Virus record (IMG/VR): IMGVR_UViG_3300013094_000003
Coordinates: 1 to 55,499 of that record
Origin: a virus
Length of the DNA stretch: 55,499 nt
Direction: 5' to 3' (one strand)
Of the stretch, positions 31,848-39,895 are shown one piece after another. Under the pieces are notes generated by a model that was not told the origin of the DNA, made no database searches, and was given only the letters and a program-made list of their open reading frames with translations. A program made the position numbers and the translations under genes. Positions within the stretch are counted from its first letter, which is position 1, and each line of letters begins with the position of its first letter.

Positions 31848-32096
31848 ATGAGTGAACTAGAAGCTAGAAAATACACGTCAATTCGCAATTTAAGAGAAGA
31901 GATTAGGGCGGATATGGAGGATTATAAGCTTTTATGGACTGATGAAAATGTAGGACAAGAAGGTAGAAATGGTCCAAGTTTCTTATTTGATGCTAATAAA
32001 GAGGGTATTCGTAACTGGTTTTCAAAATATTTAATATCACAAATTAACAACAATTTATCAAAATTAAAAGAATTAGTGGAGCAAAACAATGAGTAA
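31848..32096 (+). CDS. Small acidic early protein
   Basis: 82 aa starting MSELEARKYTSIRNLREEIR, with AGGAGG 9 nt before the ATG, and ending LKELVEQNNE. Soluble and helical, no motif. Overlaps the next gene by 8 nt. Position between the initiator and two ssDNA-binding-like proteins suggests a replication accessory. Not recognised. Confidence 0.6.
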   Translation: MSELEARKYTSIRNLREEIRADMEDYKLLWTDENVGQEGRNGPSFLFDANKEGIRNWFSKYLISQINNNLSKLKELVEQNNE

Positions 32097-32676
32097 ATGG
32101 ATTAATTTCAACGATGCCGAAGACCAAACCTTTTACACGTTGATACCTCATAGAACCATAGCAAAAGTAGTAATGCTTATAAAAAAAGGCGGTTATGTTA
32201 CAAAAGAGTTTCCTGATGGATATGCGACTAAAAGCGATTTTACAAGCAGTGTATACCTTGCTTGCGAATTTGTAATTTTGAATGGAGAATACGAGAATAG
32301 AAAAATATGGAGTTATATCGGTCTTCATAGTGATAATTCCGAGAAATATGGTGAAATCGGTAGAAGCACGATTAAGGCAATACTTAACTCTGCGTATAGT
32401 ATACACCCAAAAGACAATTCTTCAGACGCCGTAAAACAGAGAGAGATAAAAAACTTTGCTGATTTGGATAACCTTGAATTTGTTGCTGAAATTACCATTA
32501 ACGATAAAGGACAGAATCCAAAGAACGAAATAAAAACAATAATTACTCCTGATCATCCAAAATACACTGAGTACATGGATAGCAGGAATAGTAAGATAAA
32601 AGTAAAAATAAATTACAGTCAAGCTAAACCTGAGAAGAGAAACGAAAAGTTTGTAGGTGATGAACTTCCATTTTGA
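32089..32676 (+). CDS. Phage ssDNA-binding-like protein with acidic tip
   Basis: 195 aa. The body has a beta-rich pattern with YLACEFVILNGEYENRKIWS, IGRSTIKAILNSAYSI and LEFVAEITINDKGQNPKNEI, as seen in phage single-strand-binding or DUF669/DUF2815-like proteins. The C-terminus, KFVGDELPF, resembles the acidic DDxxPF tip by which SSB proteins recruit partners. It precedes a canonical small SSB gene. A role in coating ssDNA during replication fits; family identity is uncertain. Confidence 0.6.
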   Translation: MSKWINFNDAEDQTFYTLIPHRTIAKVVMLIKKGGYVTKEFPDGYATKSDFTSSVYLACEFVILNGEYENRKIWSYIGLHSDNSEKYGEIGRSTIKAILNSAYSIHPKDNSSDAVKQREIKNFADLDNLEFVAEITINDKGQNPKNEIKTIITPDHPKYTEYMDSRNSKIKVKINYSQAKPEKRNEKFVGDELPF

Positions 32677-32690
32677 AAGAAGGTAAATCA

Positions 32691-33026
32691 ATGAGAGATA
32701 GCGTTGAAATAGAAATTATAGGTTATGTAGCGAGTGATCCTGTTATGCCAAGCCCTGAGAAGTATCCTGATTTTATAACTTTTCAGATTGCGATTACAAA
32801 CAGCAATAAAGATACAACATGGTTTAAATGCCAAGTAGGTACTAAAGGATTAACAGAGGTCGTTAAATCATATGTAAAGAAAGGAAATGGAGTATTTGTT
32901 AAAGGTTACCCGAAAGTGAATGCGTATATTGCTAAAGACGGAACTGCTAAAGGGGCGATTGAAATAAATGTTAACTATTTGAATTTACTGGGTAATTGTA
33001 AAAAGAAAAAGTCGGATAACTATTGA
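32691..33026 (+). CDS. ssb: Single-stranded DNA-binding protein (SSB, OB-fold)
   Basis: 111 aa from ATG 32691, preceded by AGAAGG; an upstream TTG (32673) is less likely. MRDSVEIEIIGYVASDPVMP, FITFQIAITNSNKDTTWFKC and YVKKGNGVFVKGYPKVNAY match the SSB OB-fold (strand order, the Trp in TTWFKC, the KG-x-x-V-x-VKG turn). The acidic tail of host SSB is lacking; the C-terminus ends in Lys (GNCKKKKSDNY). It may share the tail function of the preceding GDELPF protein. Confidence 0.8.
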   Translation: MRDSVEIEIIGYVASDPVMPSPEKYPDFITFQIAITNSNKDTTWFKCQVGTKGLTEVVKSYVKKGNGVFVKGYPKVNAYIAKDGTAKGAIEINVNYLNLLGNCKKKKSDNY

Positions 33027-33048
33027 TTTTAAAGCCTTGGGTGTAATT

Positions 33049-33387
33049 ATGAGACAAGAAATACAAAGCTGCATTACTAACCTTTATGAAGCAATAGAGA
33101 ATTATAATACATGTCGTGAATTTAGTGAAATACGTTATTGGTTTTTGCGTAGTGTTCTTGGACAAAACGATAATTTTTTAGCTTGCGTATCTCAAATAGA
33201 TAAGCAGAAAAAGTTAATAACTAAGAACTTAACTCAGTTATCGGAATCAGTGGATGATCTTGAGATATTTATAAACCAGTGTAAACATCTGGTATTGCTA
33301 GAAAGAAACAAAAACCAAAAGTTTGCAAAGCATTACGAGAGATACCATATAAAATTAAATGGAGTAGTATATGAAACAAAAGTGTGA
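33049..33387 (+). CDS. Small unknown early protein
   Basis: 112 aa from ATG 33049 (an in-frame TTG at 33037 is possible). MRQEIQSCITNLYEAIENYN, helical, with heptads in QKKLITKNLTQLSESVDDLE, four Cys residues scattered (SC, TC, AC, QC), ending VVYETKV. Overlaps the next gene by 17 nt. Function unknown. Confidence 0.6.
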   Translation: MRQEIQSCITNLYEAIENYNTCREFSEIRYWFLRSVLGQNDNFLACVSQIDKQKKLITKNLTQLSESVDDLEIFINQCKHLVLLERNKNQKFAKHYERYHIKLNGVVYETKV

Positions 33388-33694
33388 AGAAATAATCATA
33401 GATCAGTATTTAAAGGGAAATATTACCAATGAATTTAAAAATAATATCCTGGCGGGTTTTAAATTAATAAAAGAGAATAATCCTGTTTTAAAAGAACTCC
33501 TTATGGAATTACAAAATAATCCGATAGAAGCTCTTAAATATGGTGAAAAAATGTTTAAAGATATAGGTGATAATTATAAAGAAGGAATTTTAAAACATAA
33601 TCCTAAACCTTCACATGAAGAATTGTCTTTACTGTTAAACGAATTAATAAAAGAAGATGAGGAAGAAAATAAAGATCTGGGAGAATCAGAATGA
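33371..33694 (+). CDS. Small acidic early protein
   Basis: 107 aa, MKQKCEEIIIDQYLKGNITN, helical with an acidic C-terminus (KEDEEENKDLGESE). No motif. Overlaps the start of the methyltransferase by 4 nt (ATGA). Could be a small inhibitor or partner of the methyltransferase; not recognised. Confidence 0.6.
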   Translation: MKQKCEEIIIDQYLKGNITNEFKNNILAGFKLIKENNPVLKELLMELQNNPIEALKYGEKMFKDIGDNYKEGILKHNPKPSHEELSLLLNELIKEDEEENKDLGESE

Positions 33695-34896
33695 GCAAAA
33701 ACACTCCTATAAAATGGCATACTGCTAATATAAAACTTTCCGAGCTAAAAGAGTATCCTGATAATCCAAGGAAAATAAGCAAGGAAATGCTGGATAAATT
33801 AGTTGCTCATATAAAGGAAGATGGATATCACCAAAGAATAATAGTAGATAACGATTATACTATTATCGGCGGTCATCAGCGCAAAAAAGCTTTATATATG
33901 GCAGGTTACGATGATGATACAGAAATAGAAGTGTTAATGCCGAGTAGAAAACTACTACCTGCAGAAATAGACAGGTTAAATATTAGAGATAATCTAGCGT
34001 TCGGTGAATATGACTTTGATGTACTAACAGAGCGATTTGATATGGAGGAGCTATTATCTTTTGGTATGGATAAGGAAATACTCGCACCTGTATTTGATAA
34101 AACCATATTAGAAGAAATAGGGGAAGAAGAGGAAATAGAACTCCCAGCAGAAGCCACTTCTAAGCTAGGTGATATTTACCTGCTTGGGTCTCATCGTTTA
34201 ATGTGCGGTGATAGTACTAATCCGCAGCATGTTGAAAAACTAATGAATGGAGTAAAGCCGATTTTAATGGTAACTGATCCGCCGTATGGGGTCAATTATG
34301 AGCCTGAGTGGAGGATAGAGAGAGGTAATACAGTTACAGGTAAAGTGCTAAACGATGATAGATACGACTGGTCTGATGCTTATGCGTTATTTACTGGTGA
34401 TATTGCTTATATCTGGCATAGTGCTAAGTATACTCATAAATTTGCTGAACATATAGAGAATAATGGCTTTGAATTAATTAGCCTTATATTTTGGAATAAG
34501 CATATGCATGTTTTGAGTCGTGGTGATTATCATAACAAACACGAGCCAGTATGGTACGGCGTTCGGAAAGGAAAAAATCATAATTGGCAAGGTAAACGTG
34601 ATCAATCTACTGTATGGGATATAGATAATAATATTTATGGGTCTAAAACAAAGGAAGAATCGACAGGACACGGCACACAGAAACCAATAGAGTGTATGCT
34701 TCGGCCTATACTAAATAACTCTGCGCAAGGTGAGAGTGTATACGATCCGTTTGGCGGTAGCGGTACTACGTTAATTGCCTGCGAGAGGTCAAAACGTAAC
34801 TGTTACATGATGGAATTATCCCCAGCTTATGTTGATGTTATAATAAAGAGATGGGAAAAAGAAACTAATAAAAAAGCTGTATTATTGAATGAGTAA
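33691..34896 (+). CDS. ParB-like nuclease domain fused to DNA methyltransferase
   Basis: 401 aa. The N-terminal ParB/sulfiredoxin-like domain (about 12-85) has LKEYPDNPRKISKEMLDKLV and IIGGHQRKKAL. The C-terminal part is an amino-methyltransferase: DPPY at 196-199 (catalytic motif IV) and DPFGGSGTT at about 352-360 (SAM-binding motif I), with GTQKPIE before it, a permuted order typical of the beta class N4/N6 enzymes. No restriction nuclease is adjacent. Such orphan phage enzymes protect DNA from host restriction or mark replication origins or pac sites. It overlaps the TerS-like gene by 8 nt. Confidence 0.88.
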   Translation: MSKNTPIKWHTANIKLSELKEYPDNPRKISKEMLDKLVAHIKEDGYHQRIIVDNDYTIIGGHQRKKALYMAGYDDDTEIEVLMPSRKLLPAEIDRLNIRDNLAFGEYDFDVLTERFDMEELLSFGMDKEILAPVFDKTILEEIGEEEEIELPAEATSKLGDIYLLGSHRLMCGDSTNPQHVEKLMNGVKPILMVTDPPYGVNYEPEWRIERGNTVTGKVLNDDRYDWSDAYALFTGDIAYIWHSAKYTHKFAEHIENNGFELISLIFWNKHMHVLSRGDYHNKHEPVWYGVRKGKNHNWQGKRDQSTVWDIDNNIYGSKTKEESTGHGTQKPIECMLRPILNNSAQGESVYDPFGGSGTTLIACERSKRNCYMMELSPAYVDVIIKRWEKETNKKAVLLNE

Positions 34897-35476
34897 ACCA
34901 AAAAAAGATATTACGCCGGAGGAGTCCGCACAGGTTGAATCATTAGCGGCGCATGGTCATACACAAAGAGAGATTGCTTATTTCCTAAAAATACCTTACA
35001 GGACTTTTCAAAGAAAGCTTAAAGAGGATAGTCTTTTAATGACGTCCTGGAGGAGGGGTCGCTTTAAGGGCAAGGAGTATGTTCTTTCAAGGCTTATGAG
35101 GTTTATAAAAAATGATGATTTAAACGCCGTCAATTTAAATGCAATTCAGTTTTATTTACGCAATACTGGTTTTGGCGTGGAAAATAATGATGATAATAAT
35201 GAGTTGCAAGTATCATTTGGTAATAAATCTGCTTTAGAAATAATAGATAGTACCTTAACTGCTTTAGAAGAAAGAGAGATAGGTGTTTCTAAAGCTCAAC
35301 AACTCACTAGTCTAGCCTTAGCTAAACTTAATATAGAAAACAACGGCTCTAAGGATGATCAAGCACTATACCAACAAAGGAGTAAAGAGGAAGCACTGGA
35401 ATTTGCAGCTAAAATAAAGGAAGCAAGAGAGAATTTGCAAGTGATTAAGAAAAACAAGATTAAATCAAATGATTAA
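34889..35476 (+). CDS. Terminase small subunit-like HTH protein
   Basis: 195 aa. N-terminal HTH: LAAHGHTQREIAYFLKIPYR then TFQRKLKEDSLLMTSWRRGR, followed by LSRLMRFIKNDDLNAVNLNA and IQFYLRNTGFG. The order HTH, helix, then 'AIQFYLRNTGFG' is the pattern of small terminase subunits, where the last segment reads 'IFYLKTRAGW'. It binds pac DNA and recruits the large subunit. Unusually it is 5.5 kb from terL, with partition and other genes between. It could instead be an early regulator of similar fold. Confidence 0.6.
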   Translation: MSKPKKDITPEESAQVESLAAHGHTQREIAYFLKIPYRTFQRKLKEDSLLMTSWRRGRFKGKEYVLSRLMRFIKNDDLNAVNLNAIQFYLRNTGFGVENNDDNNELQVSFGNKSALEIIDSTLTALEEREIGVSKAQQLTSLALAKLNIENNGSKDDQALYQQRSKEEALEFAAKIKEARENLQVIKKNKIKSND

Positions 35477-35678
35477 AATGATAAATTTCATGGTACTTAC
35501 ATTAGTAAGTAGTTTTATTCTCATGTGTTTGGTTAATCCAGATAAGTTATTATTAATAATAAAGGGATTACAGTATAAAAAATTTTTAATATTTGTTCTT
35601 GGTATTATATATATTACTTATATTTACTATCTTATAAGGTATTTATTAGTAAAATTAATATTAGATCAAAATGACTAG
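35469..35678 (+). CDS. Two-segment small membrane protein
   Basis: 69 aa with two hydrophobic helices (about 5-25 FMVLTLVSSFILMCLV and 38-60 FLIFVLGIIYITYIYYLIRY). Overlaps both neighbours by 8 nt. Holin-like in size and topology, but far from the endolysin. Could be a superinfection-exclusion or early membrane protein. Confidence 0.6.
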   Translation: MIKMINFMVLTLVSSFILMCLVNPDKLLLIIKGLQYKKFLIFVLGIIYITYIYYLIRYLLVKLILDQND

Positions 35679-35907
35679 TAAAAAAAGATTATATGGCACT
35701 AACAGCAAACAAGCTACTATATCGTTATTTAAAAAGCCTCAAAAAGCAGATTTTGATATAAAGGACAAAGATATAGAAAGTGCAGAAAGATCAGATCGGA
35801 ATTACGCACTAGCCCGTTATAGGGAAATCGTAGCAGCTCGTAAGGTAAAGGAAAAACTACGTCCAAGAGAACCTGAAGTATATCACCACGACATCTTTAA
35901 AAGATAA
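35671..35907 (+). CDS. Small basic protein ending the early operon
   Basis: 78 aa, MTSKKRLYGTNSKQATISLF, many Lys/Arg and charged residues, ending REPEVYHHDIFKR. Overlaps the membrane protein by 8 nt. Unknown; possibly a nucleic-acid-binding protein. Confidence 0.55.
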   Translation: MTSKKRLYGTNSKQATISLFKKPQKADFDIKDKDIESAERSDRNYALARYREIVAARKVKEKLRPREPEVYHHDIFKR

Positions 35908-35958
35908 CTAATTATTTCTTTATATTAATATTTCACTGTATAAATATTATATTTAAAA

Positions 35959-36047
35959 TATATATCTTTATTTTATTTAATAAAAATAACTTTACATATT
36001 AAAATAGTATGATATATATATCTTTAACTAAAGTTATAAAGATATAT
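35959..36047. promoter_or_regulatory. parA promoter and operator-like repeats
   Basis: TTTACA (35991-35996), 16 bp, TATATA (36013-36018) is a promoter candidate. The motif ATATATCTTTA occurs at 35959-35969 and 36016-36026, and inverted just before the gene: ATATATCTTTAAC (36016-36028) faces GTTATAAAGATATAT (36033-36047), overlapping the parA start codon. This suits autoregulation by the partition proteins. Confidence 0.5.
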
Positions 36048-36669
36048 GAAAATAGTTTCCATACTAAATCAAAAAGGCGGTGTGGGTAAAACTACACTTG
36101 CAACAAATATCGCAAGCAAACTTCACTTAAATGGTTCAAAAGTATTACTTGTTGATTCGGACCCTCAAGGCTCTGCTAGAGATTGGCATGCAGTAGGTAA
36201 TAGTGAAATAGCTGTTATAGGAATGGACAGACCAACTCTTGAAAGGGACGTAAAGAAAATAGCTAATGATTTTGATTGGGTTATCATTGACGGCGCACCT
36301 CAATTAACCAATATGGCGGTTTCTGCTATAAAATGTTCTGATTTAATCATTATACCTGTCCAACCATCACCATACGATATATGGGCATCTGAAGAGCTGG
36401 TAGACGTGATAAAACATAGGCAACAAATTACTGATGGAAATCCAAAAGCTTATTTCTGTATCAGTAGAAAAATATCTACAACTTCTTTAAGCAGTGAAGT
36501 AACCGAAGCTTTAAAAGGATATTCTATGCCGATAATGAAAAGCTATACATCCCAAAGAATTGCGTATGCCAAGTCAGCAGTAGATGGGCAATCTGTTTTT
36601 GATACTACTAACAATGATGCAATACATGAGATTACAAATATAGTAAATGAGATTAAAGAGATATTATGA
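36046..36669 (+). CDS. parA: ParA-family partition ATPase
   Basis: 207 aa, type Ib size. Deviant Walker A KGGVGKTT (10-17) with the signature Lys10, Walker A' DSDPQGSA (about 38-45), and Walker B-like VIIDGAPQ (about 82-90). No N-terminal HTH, so it does not bind its promoter by itself; the downstream ribbon-helix-helix partner should do so. It moves plasmid copies apart by binding the nucleoid as an ATP-dependent dimer. It overlaps the next gene by 4 nt. Confidence 0.92.
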   Translation: MKIVSILNQKGGVGKTTLATNIASKLHLNGSKVLLVDSDPQGSARDWHAVGNSEIAVIGMDRPTLERDVKKIANDFDWVIIDGAPQLTNMAVSAIKCSDLIIIPVQPSPYDIWASEELVDVIKHRQQITDGNPKAYFCISRKISTTSLSSEVTEALKGYSMPIMKSYTSQRIAYAKSAVDGQSVFDTTNNDAIHEITNIVNEIKEIL

Positions 36670-36863
36670 GTTCACTAAAAACCGGTCGTCCATCAATAAA
36701 TAAAGAGAAAGCACTTAAACAATTAGAAGATAATAAAAATGCTAATTTAGTAGTTAAGGTTGAGAGGAGCTTTCACAAGGAAATAAAGCGTTATTCTCTA
36801 GAACATGATTTGACACTTGGTGAACTGGTGCATAAGTCTTTACGAGCATATATGGGTAAATAA
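36666..36863 (+). CDS. Ribbon-helix-helix ParB/ParG-like partition partner
   Basis: 65 aa with basic N-terminal tail (SSLKTGRPSINKEKALKQLE) and a C-terminal RHH-like domain (LVVKVERSFHKEIKRYSLEH, DLTLGELVHKSLRAYMGK). The layout is like ParG/Omega centromere-binding proteins: flexible basic N-tail that stimulates ParA, and an RHH dimer that binds DNA. ATGA overlap with parA. Not a canonical ParB. Confidence 0.7.
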   Translation: MSSLKTGRPSINKEKALKQLEDNKNANLVVKVERSFHKEIKRYSLEHDLTLGELVHKSLRAYMGK

Positions 36864-36885
36864 TGAACTTTATAGAAATAATAAA

Positions 36886-36906
36886 AACGATATACGAACG
36901 ATATGC
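36886..36906 (+). promoter_or_regulatory. Candidate partition site: direct repeat AACGATAT
   Basis: AACGATATACG and AACGATATGCC stand in tandem with an 11-bp period just after the parA operon. Related GTACGA and TCGTAT appear at 36920-36938. RHH partition proteins bind short repeats of this sort. Assignment is by position only. Confidence 0.35.
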
Positions 36907-37010
36907 CGTTTTCTGAACTGTACGAAAAAAATCGTATAATTGACAACATTACTATCCAATAACTCATTCCAGTTATCTATGCTAGTTTTACCCTTATAAT
37001 TTATCTTTTC

Positions 37011-37058
37011 TTGTATACAATTATATTTACAATGTATATAATATATAATACAATGTAT
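37011..37058. promoter_or_regulatory. Operator-like repeats before the antitoxin gene
   Basis: TTGTATACAA (37011-37020) is a perfect palindrome; TACAATGTAT occurs at 37028-37037 and 37049-37058, 21 bp apart (two turns); the gene start itself reads AATGTATACAAT. Ribbon-helix-helix antitoxins bind such repeats to autoregulate. Confidence 0.5.
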
Positions 37059-37092
37059 TTATATCCATTAAAATATAATATAGGTTAATATA

Positions 37093-37344
37093 ATGTATAC
37101 AATTAGCGCTCGTATTCCAGATGAATTGAACGAAGCTTTGTCTAAAGTTGCAAAAGTAATGGAAAGACCAAAAGCATTTTTGATAAACAAAGCTATTGAG
37201 CTATATATTAGAGAAGCAGAAGAAGATATAGAAGATGCTGAAATAGCTCTTGCTGTTATGAACGATAAAACTATGAAATGTTATACTTCTGAAGAAATAA
37301 AAGAAAGATTAGAGGCTAAATATCGTGCAGAACACAATTTATAA
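37093..37344 (+). CDS. Ribbon-helix-helix antitoxin (RelB/CopG-like)
   Basis: 83 aa: MYTISARIPDELNEALSKVA is the beta strand and first helix of an RHH domain, followed by a C-terminal acidic helix (AEEDIEDAEIALAVM) that would wrap the toxin. It overlaps the toxin gene by 20 nt. It should neutralise the RelE/ParE-like toxin and repress the operon through the repeats upstream. Confidence 0.85.
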   Translation: MYTISARIPDELNEALSKVAKVMERPKAFLINKAIELYIREAEEDIEDAEIALAVMNDKTMKCYTSEEIKERLEAKYRAEHNL

Positions 37345-37591
37345 AGTTAAGTGGAAAGAAGCTGCTGAAGATAACCTAGACGAGCTTCCTTCAGAGATTG
37401 CCTTAAAAATTTACGATAGAGTTGAAAGCCATTTAGTACAAGCACCAAAACAGCTAGGAAAAGCCCTAGTCGGTCAGTATAAAGGTTTATATCGGTATAG
37501 GTATGGAGATTATAGAGTACTATATGAAATAGATCTGCATAGTAAATCAATTATTATTGTTAGAATTGGAAATAGGAAAGAAGTTTATTAA
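37325..37591 (+). CDS. RelE/ParE-superfamily toxin
   Basis: 88 aa: YKVKWKEAAEDNLDELPSEI, KQLGKALVGQYKGLYRYRYG, DYRVLYEIDLHSKSIIIVRI and GNRKEVY match the RelE fold. Conserved Arg and Tyr (YRYGDYRVLYE) and the terminal R-x-x-VY are present, so it is likely active. It cleaves mRNA in the ribosome if RelE-like. With the RHH antitoxin it would stabilise the phage-plasmid. Length normal. Confidence 0.88.
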   Translation: MQNTIYKVKWKEAAEDNLDELPSEIALKIYDRVESHLVQAPKQLGKALVGQYKGLYRYRYGDYRVLYEIDLHSKSIIIVRIGNRKEVY

Positions 37592-37657
37592 GAATGCGGG
37601 GTCATTATGAATCATGTAGAAAACGATGAGGTTAAACTTGTTCTGCTTAAAAAAAAA

Positions 37658-38599
37658 TCAATAGTCTATATCACCACTTAAATTAATATCTTTAACTTCT
37701 TCATTACTACAAATAAATTCTATTTCTGTATTTTGACGTATATTTTTTCCCTCTTCAAATGCAAAATAAAAATCATAAAGCTCCTTATTTGTCATTGGGT
37801 GTTTTAAATTATATTTTAAAACAATATTTTCCAAATTTTTTCCGATAAAAAACTGTGCGCCTTCAATAGTTATTTCACTATCATATAAATATAATTTTTG
37901 TAAAGTTGGATGTACACTTAAAAATCCAGCTCCTACATTAGTGATTTTAGAGCTATCTATACTTAATTCTTTTAAACTAGTGTTTCTAGATATATATCCC
38001 GCTCCTTGATCTGTTATCTGATTCTCCGGTAAATACAAATTTTGTAATGTTGTATTATTTTCAATAAATTGTAGAGCTTCATCAGTTAAATATCTACTTA
38101 AGACTAATTTCTTTATTGTTGTATTATTCATAATCAATTGTGCAATCATCATATCAGGGCAGTAACAATCATTAAGATTAAGATCAATAATAGTTTTATT
38201 ACATATAAAAGCATTTATCATTTCTAAAAATTGTTCAAAGGTTTCTTCATCAAATTGTATGAGATTTGCTTCTAAAGATAATTTTTTTAAAGCACTTTCT
38301 GCTAACGCTTTTGCACCGATAGGTCCTATATTATTTTCATAAAGATTAAGCTCTTCTAAATTATTAATACTTGCTAAAGCAATTGCTCCATTATCTCCAA
38401 TACTATTACATGATAAATCCATTTCTGTTATACATGGATTGTTCTTAAGGGCATTTACAAGTAAGGTAACTTGTTCATCATTAAGCCCCTCTTCAATTCT
38501 TTCTCCATCAAAAGTTTCAGCAGATATTGCTAATTTTGTACCAATAAATGTTTTATTTTCAATAGCCTGTAGGAGTATATTAAGTTCTTGATCTTTCAT
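37658..38599 (-). CDS. Leucine-rich repeat protein (ribonuclease-inhibitor type)
   Basis: 313 aa with about eight repeats of roughly 24-28 residues: ITEMDLSCNSIGDNGAIALA, LEELNLYENNIGPIGAKALA, LQNLYLPENQITDQGAGYIS, LKELSIDSSKITNVGAGFLS. The pattern is that of RI/NLRC-type LRRs common in eukaryotes and in effectors of intracellular bacteria. No signal peptide. It is transcribed against the surrounding genes, typical of cargo. It may act on host-cell or bacterial partners; unknown. Confidence 0.85.
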   Translation of the reverse strand: MKDQELNILLQAIENKTFIGTKLAISAETFDGERIEEGLNDEQVTLLVNALKNNPCITEMDLSCNSIGDNGAIALASINNLEELNLYENNIGPIGAKALAESALKKLSLEANLIQFDEETFEQFLEMINAFICNKTIIDLNLNDCYCPDMMIAQLIMNNTTIKKLVLSRYLTDEALQFIENNTTLQNLYLPENQITDQGAGYISRNTSLKELSIDSSKITNVGAGFLSVHPTLQKLYLYDSEITIEGAQFFIGKNLENIVLKYNLKHPMTNKELYDFYFAFEEGKNIRQNTEIEFICSNEEVKDINLSGDIDY

Positions 38600-38677
38600 A
38601 AAAAAATACTTTTATTGTATTTAGGATAGAATAATTGTACCATTATATAATTATAAATCATAATACTTTTAAGTCAT

Positions 38678-39805
38678 ATGGCAAAAGAACGCGAGAATGA
38701 TGGAGAATTCAAACAATATAACCCTACTATTCCTGGAAAATGGAATAACCAGAATCTAAATAATATTGATTATAGACAATATGACCCTAGAGGCATTTTT
38801 ACCAATCAAAATCAAGGTCCAATGATTACTAACGATAATGCCTTAGCAACTGCTTTTTTTAATGCAAGATATAACTATAATCCTGTTGATCGTTCAGCAA
38901 CTTTAAATAGAGATGATAATTGGGGAAGCAATGCAGGAGCTGTACAATTATTTAATGTTAATGCTCCTTTGACACGAGCATTTAGCAGTATGTCAACTCC
39001 CATAAAGAGCACTGCTTTTGGACATTCTGAAAAAATAGGTATGCGTGATGTACTGGATCAGTATATGCAACAGCCGCAAAATGTTAATAATGGAGGATTA
39101 GAACGCCCAAGTCATTATTTTCAATCAAATCACCCGCGAGAGCAACCTCAAGAAATACTTCAAAATTTAGTTCGTAATGCTAATCAATATCGTGATTACT
39201 TACAAAATCAAAACGCTGTTGTAAAAATGTGGTCTGAATACCCAGCTTGTCAAAGAGGTGATGAAAATTGTCAAGATTTTATAAAGAATATATTTCCTCC
39301 TGACAGTAGTTATGGATATACAGTAACTGGTTATAATAAAGAACATAATCCCAAAAAAATTGCTACTGATAGTTTGAAAGATGCATATCTAGCATATATG
39401 GCAAATCTACAGCCACAAAACCAGAATCAAGAAGAAAAAAACGGCGAACATCTACCAAGAGTTCAACAAATAAGGGTAAATCAAAATCTTCCAGGCCAGC
39501 CACAACAAAAACGTCTGAGAACACAAAAACCATTGTTAAGCCATATACTACCGCCATTCAAGTATAATCAATTATCAGCTGAGCAAAAAGCAAGCGGAAA
39601 GTATACTATACAAAATCAATTTAAGCCTCCACGACCAAATGCTCAAAATATTCTTGGTCAACAGCAATATCCACAACATGGAGAGGAAGAAAAAAATGAT
39701 GATTTCAGAAGCGGTGGCCATGTTATGAAATTCAAGCCTAGAAATGGCTTATCTCGTTATCCGAGAAAAAGTTTAGCGAATTTTATAAAAACGGGAAGAG
39801 TGTAA
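38678..39805 (+). CDS. Asn/Gln/Pro-rich protein, probable virion component
   Basis: 375 aa, low-complexity (QPQNQNQEEKNGEH, QFKPPRPNAQNILGQQQ), start MAKERENDGEFKQYNPTIPG. The C-terminus, RSGGHVMKFKPRNGLSRYPR then KSLANFIKTGRV, has a GG-x-V turn followed by a basic tail, like the module ends in the 640-aa virion protein. It stands alone between opposing genes, upstream of the packaging genes. An internal structural or scaffolding-like role is inferred from composition only. Confidence 0.55.
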   Translation: MAKERENDGEFKQYNPTIPGKWNNQNLNNIDYRQYDPRGIFTNQNQGPMITNDNALATAFFNARYNYNPVDRSATLNRDDNWGSNAGAVQLFNVNAPLTRAFSSMSTPIKSTAFGHSEKIGMRDVLDQYMQQPQNVNNGGLERPSHYFQSNHPREQPQEILQNLVRNANQYRDYLQNQNAVVKMWSEYPACQRGDENCQDFIKNIFPPDSSYGYTVTGYNKEHNPKKIATDSLKDAYLAYMANLQPQNQNQEEKNGEHLPRVQQIRVNQNLPGQPQQKRLRTQKPLLSHILPPFKYNQLSAEQKASGKYTIQNQFKPPRPNAQNILGQQQYPQHGEEEKNDDFRSGGHVMKFKPRNGLSRYPRKSLANFIKTGRV

Positions 39806-39895
39806 AAATAAAATCCGCTATCCCTTATTATGAAATAAATTCAAAAGCATCATGAGAATTGATACTCTATTAAATTTTTTCCTGTTAATCAAGAG

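Noticed and set aside
37607-37681. 24-codon frame after the RelE-like toxin
   Set aside because: Very short, Lys run in the middle, overlaps the end of the LRR gene; no independent support.
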